From the NCBI GenBank assembly GCA_001579985.1, contig LRSR01013558.1:7501-31775 (forward strand): a DNA stretch of 24,275 bases, in the 5' to 3' direction. A model generated the notes under the pieces. The model did not search any database, was not told where the DNA came from, and saw only the letters and a list, made by a program, of their open reading frames with translations. Position 1 is the stretch's first letter. The number at the start of each line of letters is the position of its first letter. The position numbers were made by a program, and so were the translations under genes. The stretch comes from Hypsibius dujardini (Eukaryota; Tardigrada; Eutardigrada; Parachela; Hypsibiidae). Below, in pieces: positions 18,529-24,275 of the stretch.

Positions 18529-19564
18529 ATGGCTCGCGGAAAGAGCGCAGCGACCCCGGCCGGCGGGGTGGACGCTCAAAAGTCCACATCGCCCGACGTC
18601 ACGCCGCCGTCGAGTCCGCAACCCGCGCACCACCACGACGGGGACGCGTCCTCGGACTCCGAAACTTATTCTCCGAGGGTCGACCGATCTCGTCCACAGC
18701 TGATCCCGCTGCCGAAGGCGGAGGGTGTGGGGTATCCCGTCACCGCGGAGCCGCTGCCCGACCTGCCCGAGTACACCTGGCAGGAAGTGGCGCGGCACAA
18801 CACTCCCGCCAGCTGTTGGGTCTACATCGGCACGAAGGTCTACGACATCACGCCGTGGCTGGACCGACATCCGGGCGGACGACAGGTCCTCCTCCTCGCG
18901 GCCGGACGCGACTGCACGGACCTCTTCACCTCCTACCATCCGTTCACCGAGCTGCCAGGCAAAATGCTCGCCAAGTTCTGCGTCGGACAGGTAAGGAAGC
19001 AGGGAAGACCACAAACTTTAAAAAAACTTTGACTTAAAACTAAATTAAATATTTTATAAAATAATTTCCTGTTTTGTTTCTTTGCTCAGTGATTAGTTGA
19101 GTGATTCCCGTTTTTGTCATCGAACAGGTCTGCACGACTGAGTTCCCGCAGTACCAGCCGGATACGGGCTTCTATACGGAACTGCGGAAGGAGGTGGGGG
19201 AGTTCTTCCGGGAGAACAAACTGGACTCGAAGGATCCCACACCGGGGATGGTTCGGCTGGCGGGGATGATGGTGGCCTGCGCGGTGACATTCTCCTTGAT
19301 GATCTACAGCTGCACGCAGGAATGGTCGTTCGCGGTGCAGTTCCTGGCGGCGTTGGCCTTCGGGATGGCCCAGGCGCTGCCGTTGTTCCACATGATGCAC
19401 GACGCGAGTCACTGTGCCATCGGCCACACGGAGGGATGGTGGGCGGTGGTAGGGAGGTTCACGTTGGATTGGTTCGCCGGGGCGTCCATGAATTCATGGC
19501 ATAATCAGCATATTCTAGGTAAGGTGATAGGCAGACACACGATGAGTCAGGATAGACAACAGCC

Positions 19565-19609
<45 letters not shown>

Positions 19610-20513
19610 GGCGGTGAAACGTTTTTGGGGAAGGGTTGGCACTATGGAGGTATGACGAGTACCATGTATTATGAGAGCAAACACGCATACAGATATAGCA
19701 CTCGAAATGGAAAAACATAAACGCATTAACTAGAGTGCCGTTCTTTGTACGAGAAAAGGAACAAAGAGAAGGGGCACTCGATAAAATTGTCCTGTATCAA
19801 TCAATACGTATAGAAAAAACACACGACAGGTGTGACCAGGAGAGTATCGTCAGACAAAGAGTGACACATCATTGACAACAACAGGCAGACAGGCGGGTAG
19901 AAATTGCATACATGCAAGCAAGTTATCGACGAGGGATTTATGCGGACGTAGTTAAAAATTTATACGGTAGCAAGGTCACAACTGAAAGCGCAGAGCCTGG
20001 TACCTGCGTTAAAGTTGAAGGGCGATTATAGTTGGCTAGAAGGTCAGGCATAAAGGAAATCAGATTTAACGAACACCGGAAGCGGGACTTACATGCACCG
20101 CGAGACACAGGGTTCTACAGACAAGCTTGCTAGTGTGACAGGTGGTGGACAAAAAGGTGCGACACAGATATACTGCAGGCAACTGCTGGTATATCACGTA
20201 ATCCAAACAGTCGTCGTTGTTGCGACGTAAGCCAAACAAGCGTTGAGTACTCTGGCAGTCCGCCTAAAGGTGAAACACATTACTTCAATTTTCAGTCATG
20301 CATTTCGACAGGCACGCAAATAGGCATATACGTTTTGTATCCCCGACTAGCGAGTAAGATGCTTTCTGTGCCCTCCAGACAGATAAAGCAGAAATAGACA
20401 ACTATGCCGATATCTCTTGTCTGTCTGTCTGTCTGTCTGTTTGTTTATTTATCTGCCTGCTGGCATGCCTGTCTGTCTGTATGCTTGCCTGTCTGCCTGT
20501 CTGCATGTCTGCA

Positions 20514-20578
<65 letters not shown>

Positions 20579-21434
20579 TTTTGTTTGTCTGCCTGCCTGT
20601 CTATCTATCTGTCTGTTTGCCTCTCCCTTTATCTGTCTGTCTTGTTTTGTCTGGTCCAGTCATGTTGGACATCGGTTCATGAAAAGGTTCAAACTCCGTT
20701 TAATTTCAGGCCATCACGTCTACACCAATGTCCTCGGTATCGACCCGGATCTGCCGATGGCCAAGACCGGCAGCTTCCGTCGCGTCACACACCACCAGAA
20801 ATGGAACGCCGGCTACCGCCTCCAGCACATCTACCTCCTCTTCCTCTATGGACTCTCCGCTCTCAAATTCCGCATCGAAGACGTCACCGATCTCCTCATT
20901 TTCAAGAAGGTCGGCCCGATCCGCATGAACGACATCGACAACCGCGAGGTGCTCAGCCAGGTCCTCAGCAAGACTTTCTGGCTGCTCTGGCGATTCATCC
21001 TGCCTGTCTTCTACTTCGGCGTCGGGGCGGGCCGTCTGCTGGTCCTCTCGCTGGTCGTGGAGTTCGTCACCGGGTACTTCCTCAACTTCAACTTTCAAAT
21101 CAGCCACATCAGTCCGCTGTGTGAGTTCACCGACGGGGAGCAACCGGCCGTGCCGAAGGAATGGGCGCAGTCTCAGTTGGCCACAACCCTGGACTACGCC
21201 CATGACTCGCCGATCGTTCGCTTCTTCAACGGAGCGCTGAACTTCCAGTCGGTCCACCATCTGTTCCCGGCGGTCAGTCAGTATCACTATCCCGCCTTGG
21301 CGCCGATTGTCAAACGCGTGGCGGCCAAACACGGAGTCCGTTTCAACTACGTCGGGACGCTGGGCGAGGCGTTCCGGCTGCATCTGCAGCATCTGTACGT
21401 CCTCGGTGTGGATCATGTCCTGCATTCTCATTAA
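18529..21434 (+). CDS. Cytochrome b5-fused front-end fatty acid desaturase 2, complete
   Basis: Tandem paralogue of desaturase 1 with the same inferred reaction. Exons: 18529-18990, 19128-19518, 20710-21434; 525 aa. A Ser/Pro/His-rich N-terminal extension (1-75) unlike that of desaturase 1 precedes the cytochrome b5 domain (about 78-155; HPGG 114-117, second heme His H137). Histidine boxes are HDASH (245-249), HNQHILGHH (279-287) with YTNV, and QSVHH (464-468). All iron-ligand histidines expected for the family are present, so it should be active. The intron after VGQ is absent from desaturase 1. The second intron lies 10 nt before the position of desaturase 1 intron 1. Desaturase 1 intron 2 has no counterpart here. 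The start is the first ATG of the frame; upstream codons in frame are GTG-type only. Substrate and Delta position are unknown. Confidence 0.92.
18763..18990 (+). other. Cytochrome b5 tract nearly identical to desaturase 1
   Basis: Partner of 14176-14403. Its right end coincides exactly with the exon 1/intron 1 border (donor GTAAGG at 18991). Confidence 0.9.
19566..19611. repeat. (CAGA)n array, 5' part of desaturase 2 intron 2
   Basis: A pure CAGA run of about 11 units, 47 bp after the donor. Confidence 0.95.
19613..20416. other. Body of desaturase 2 intron 2, no gene seen
   Basis: About 800 bp of non-repetitive sequence within the 1191-bp intron. I find no long open frame, no TIR and no family similarity. 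Confidence 0.5.
20417..20645. repeat. CTGT/CCTG array, 3' part of desaturase 2 intron 2
   Basis: CTGT with CTGC, CATG and TTGT interruptions, ending about 65 bp before the acceptor. It is the reverse complement of the CAGA run at the other end of the same intron. Confidence 0.95.
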
Positions 21435-21826
21435 AGGAATTTTTCCCCTTTGTTTTGTTTTGCACGTTTTAGTTTGAGAATTTCCCTTAACTTTATGTAT
21501 TATAGCTAATATATATCAACCCATATAATACTGGGCAATGGGATTAGTACATGTAATCAGATGGGATAAAATGTATCGGAGTATGTATAGACTATACAGA
21601 AACCACAACCAATTATTCGCTCGGGCAACGACGGATCAATTGCAGACACAGGCACAGACACAGACACAGGCACAGAAACAGACACAGACACAGACACAGA
21701 CACAGACACAGACACAGACACAGACACAGACACAGACACAGACACAGACATGTCCAATGGGAGCCCGATAGTAAAAATGGGTGAACTTTGTCTGTCTGTC
21801 TGTAGTATTCCAAGTCACAAGGTCAA
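21435..21826. repeat. 3' flank of desaturase 2 with (ACAGAC)n hexanucleotide array
   Basis: An A+T-rich flank without a clear AATAAA, then a hexanucleotide CACAGA array at 21641-21748 (about 18 units with a few CACAGG) that differs from the tetranucleotide arrays of the rest of the window. Confidence 0.8.
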
Positions 21827-21829
21827 TCA

Positions 21830-22510
21830 CCAGCATGAGCAATTCGTCAGGTAAATAGGCTCACTGCAATAAACGTATGACGTGGTATGTGGGATTTTCT
21901 CGAATGCCTTGCTGACATCCAACAGGACCACGTATATGTCGGACTTAGTGGTCGTTGCATGCTGGAGACAGTCGCCGATGATGGATGATGCGACGTGCAC
22001 ACCGGGAGATCTGTTAAATCCGTTATGACAGGCGGAAACAGAAATGAAGATTTTGATATACCAGTCTAGAACCCTCTCGACCACACGGCGTAGGACAGAG
22101 CAGATGGTAACTGGTCGTCGATCTTTCCCCTCTGGTCCTTTGGGGACGAGGATTGTTCGACCGTGGCGGTATCTAACGGGCGTGTGATCCCACTGCAGCA
22201 TGCTAGTGCCAATCACTGCGAGCACAGCTGCGACTTCTTTCTGCTTGAGGATTCTCATGATGACATGGTTGGGACCGGGGGGCGTGTCAGTGCGGATGCT
22301 CCTTGCCGCGTTGGAAATCATTTCGGCGGATATTTCTATTTGAAATGCGTTGTTTAGAAGGTTGTGGGTAACTGGTTCGCTCTTGCGTTTCCGCTCTTCA
22401 AACCGGCATGTGAACGAATCATCCATGGCGATTGAACACGCCTTTATCGGTCTGTCCATATCTGTTTTCACTGCCCGGCGACGGATGTCGCGGCACCAAT
22501 TTTGCCCCAT
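21830..22510 (-). pseudogene. Truncated non-LTR retrotransposon reverse transcriptase, R2-like
   Basis: A minus-strand open frame of 227 codons with the N-terminal half of a reverse transcriptase. Landmarks are GPNHV then a Leu/Ile helix, RYRHGRTILVPK, RRPVTICSVLRRVVERVLDW and, last, LLDVSKAFEKIPH (motif A with its Asp). These match the order seen in R2-clade elements. The frame stops soon after motif A, so the palm motifs with the second catalytic Asp pair and the endonuclease are missing. The Arg-rich linker typical of the region before the RT extends the similarity upstream to about 22690. The copy cannot be functional. No target-site or poly-A end is visible. Confidence 0.75.
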
Positions 22511-22690
22511 CTCAAACTGGCGTTTTGCTCGGCCGTTCTCGCGTCGGCGGCGGTCATTCCCTTTTGGATTGGTGAACTTGTCTTGATTTGTTGGTTGTCT
22601 GCCTTTTCGATTGCCGTACTTTTTCGCTTCTCTCCGTTCACGGTGGAATCTTCGAGCAGGGTGCTTGGAATCTCTTTAGACAGTCTGTGG

Positions 22691-23472
22691 TTGCGACATC
22701 TTTGGTAATCTCACCGATTATGTTAGACATTTGTTCCTACTAGGACGGAAGAACCTGAACAGACAAGCTATTAGACCGAATAATATAGGAGAAGGATCAT
22801 AGTAAGACTTTACTGGTTGAGAAGATTAGAGGTGAAAGGACCCACCCCCCCCCCGGGGTAGAACCCCAGTCCATAGCTCCGCCCCAATATGCCTCTACAG
22901 CAAAGTCACAGCCAATCCACAACCGAGGAAAATAAAATAAATAATCCATTATTTAATTCCGGATTAGCAATAAGCTGGGATGAAAATATTTTGGATTAGC
23001 TTGAGAAATGAGAAAACTTGATCATTTATTGAATTAATCTGCGCTTTAAATTTAGCTGAGAAGAAATCTTTTCGCCTTAGTAAATCAGCTGAGAGGAAGT
23101 AATTTCTTCTTAGCAAATTTATCATGTGTAAACTGAAAACCTTTTGAAACGCAGGGCGCCCCATACTCTGGCTGGTACATAGACACGCATTAATAAAATA
23201 CTCTTAACACCTCTCCATGATTAGCTGTCTCTCTCACGGCGCAAACAAGCAGAATGCCAAGCCTAAAATAATAAACTTTATGTAGCAATATGCACGTCTT
23301 ATCCCAGTCATGTATACAACTTTGATGAAACACTATGAAACATTTTAAATATGTAATTGTTATTATGCAGTTATGCGCCAGGAATGAACTGCAAAACAAG
23401 AGGAATGAGAATACTTTTCTCCTTTTCACTTCTCCTTTTCACTTCTCATTTTCGCGCGATTCACTTGAAATC
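22691..23472. other. Intergenic region between RT fragment and receptor gene
   Basis: A+T-rich, with no recognised exon. A C10 homopolymer lies near 22846. Probably contains the receptor gene promoter and leader. Confidence 0.4.
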
Positions 23473-23890
23473 ATGCTTGACCAAAACTTCATCTTCATCT
23501 TCATCATCATCATCATCATCGTCAGAGCGGGAGTGCTTGACTCCCGCATCCTCAATGTCAAAATCATCACGCCGACCTTGATGAACGCCAAACTGATTGG
23601 CTTCCTCCCGATGATCGGTCCCGGCTTTGAATCGGCCCTCGAAGACGTCCGCCGTGACTTTCCCTTCCTCAATGTCTCACAGGAGATGATTATTCCACCG
23701 GGAAGCGACCTCATGGAGAACTGCGAAGACGGGGAAAATGACGACGAGGTTGCTCAATATTATTACCGGCAGAGAAGACGACGAGACGTGACGGATGAGG
23801 ATGATGATCGCTCCACCTGGACCCTTTTCATTTTGGGAGGTTCGAAGTGTTTAACTTCAACACAACTCACACGACCTTTTGTAATGTCAA
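23473..23890 (+). CDS. First exon of a receptor with natriuretic-peptide-receptor/guanylate-cyclase-like ectodomain, partial
   Basis: ATG at 23473 opens a frame with a clear signal peptide: about 10 Ile/Phe residues followed by VRAGVLDS. Then VKIITPTLMN, VGP-like IGPGFESALEDVRRDFPFLN and a Cys in LMENCEDG resemble the first beta-strand and helix of the ANF-receptor ligand-binding domain of NPR-type guanylate cyclases and related class C receptors. An acidic stretch and a basic YRQRRRR segment, a possible furin site, follow. The exon probably ends near 23840, where GGGAG is followed by GTTCGA. The rest lies beyond the window. The end coordinate is the approximate limit of plausible coding; the family call rests on a short match. 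Confidence 0.5.
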
Positions 23891-23940
23891 TTGTGTTAGG
23901 TCTACCAAACGAAAGTTGGGTAGTTAACAAGTTTATTAGA

Positions 23941-24275
23941 CTGAATGTAGTGATAAGTAGAGAAGTAAACTGGAAGAAAGGAAAGAGAAAGTACAACTGC
24001 CTCTCAAACTAATTCTGTCTCTCACTTAACATAACAACTTAAACTGAATGTAGTAATAGGTAGAGAAGTAAACTGGAAGAAAGGAAAGAAAGTACAACTG
24101 CCTCTCAAACTAATTCTGTCTATTCACTCAACATACCAACTTAAACTGAATGTAGTGATAGGTAGAGAAGTAAACTGGAAGAAAGGAAAGAGAAAGTAAA
24201 ACTGCCTCTCAAACTAATTCTGTCTATTCACTCAACATACCAACTTAAACTGAATGTAGTGATAGGTAGAGAAGT
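23941..24275. repeat. 103-bp tandem array, open at right edge
   Basis: CTGAATGTAGTGATAGGTAG recurs at 23941, 24044, 24146 and 24250, giving a period of 102-104 bp. Units are about 95% alike and purine-rich (AACTGGAAGAAAGGAAAGA). The array presumably lies in intron 1 of the receptor gene and continues past the window. Confidence 0.9.

Noticed and set aside
18349-19014. A 221-codon minus-strand open frame over the desaturase 2 leader and exon 1
   Set aside because: Same antisense effect over the GC-rich cytochrome b5 exon, extended by the 24-bp repeat.
20706-21431. A 241-codon minus-strand open frame opposite desaturase 2 exon 3
   Set aside because: Exact antisense of a conserved catalytic exon with strong third-position GC bias, which removes stops from the reverse frame. 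No family resemblance.
23941-24275. Regular repeats that could suggest CRISPR
   Set aside because: Units are 103 bp and directly contiguous, with no distinct repeat and unique spacers, in an intron-bearing animal genome.

Overview
This window is nuclear DNA of an animal, probably an invertebrate. The genes are split by GT-AG introns, and the proteins match animal families: mitochondrial adrenodoxin reductase, an AIRAPL-type AN1 zinc-finger protein, the HID1 Golgi protein, a natriuretic-receptor-like ectodomain start and an R2-like non-LTR retrotransposon fragment. I cannot name the phylum. Five genes can be assembled exon by exon with consistent phases. A sixth enters at the right edge.

Layout. 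26-2800 (+): FDXR, 6 exons, complete. 3225-5356 (-): ZFAND2B-like gene, 4 exons, convergent with FDXR. 5357-6713: shared divergent intergenic region with an old TIR element, three octamer motifs and a duplicated block. 6714-12994 (+): HID1, 19 exons, 835 aa. 14041-16342 (+) and 18529-21434 (+): two tandem cytochrome-b5-fused front-end fatty acid desaturases of 495 and 525 aa. 21830-22510 (-): truncated reverse transcriptase. 23473-23890 (+): first exon of a secreted or type I membrane receptor, running off the window. A 103-bp tandem array fills the right edge.

No operon-like logic links the genes, apart from the desaturase pair, which arose by tandem duplication. The striking property is the introns. 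Of 30 mapped introns, 12 are short (62-137 bp) and free of repeats. The other 18 (173-1191 bp) all carry a tandem array (CAGA/CAGG or the CTGT/CCTG complement, ATTG/ATCA-seeded minisatellites, 11-bp and 18-bp minisatellites) or a terminal-inverted-repeat element.

The two desaturases share a 228-bp cytochrome b5 tract with only 8 differences, although the rest of the genes is clearly diverged. The tract ends exactly at an intron in the second copy. This suggests gene conversion or exon replacement. Their third histidine box is Q-S-I/V-H-H, resembling protist/oomycete Delta-5 enzymes rather than the Q-I-E-H-H of vertebrate FADS.

All family assignments were made by eye from remembered family sequences. 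No database search was run.
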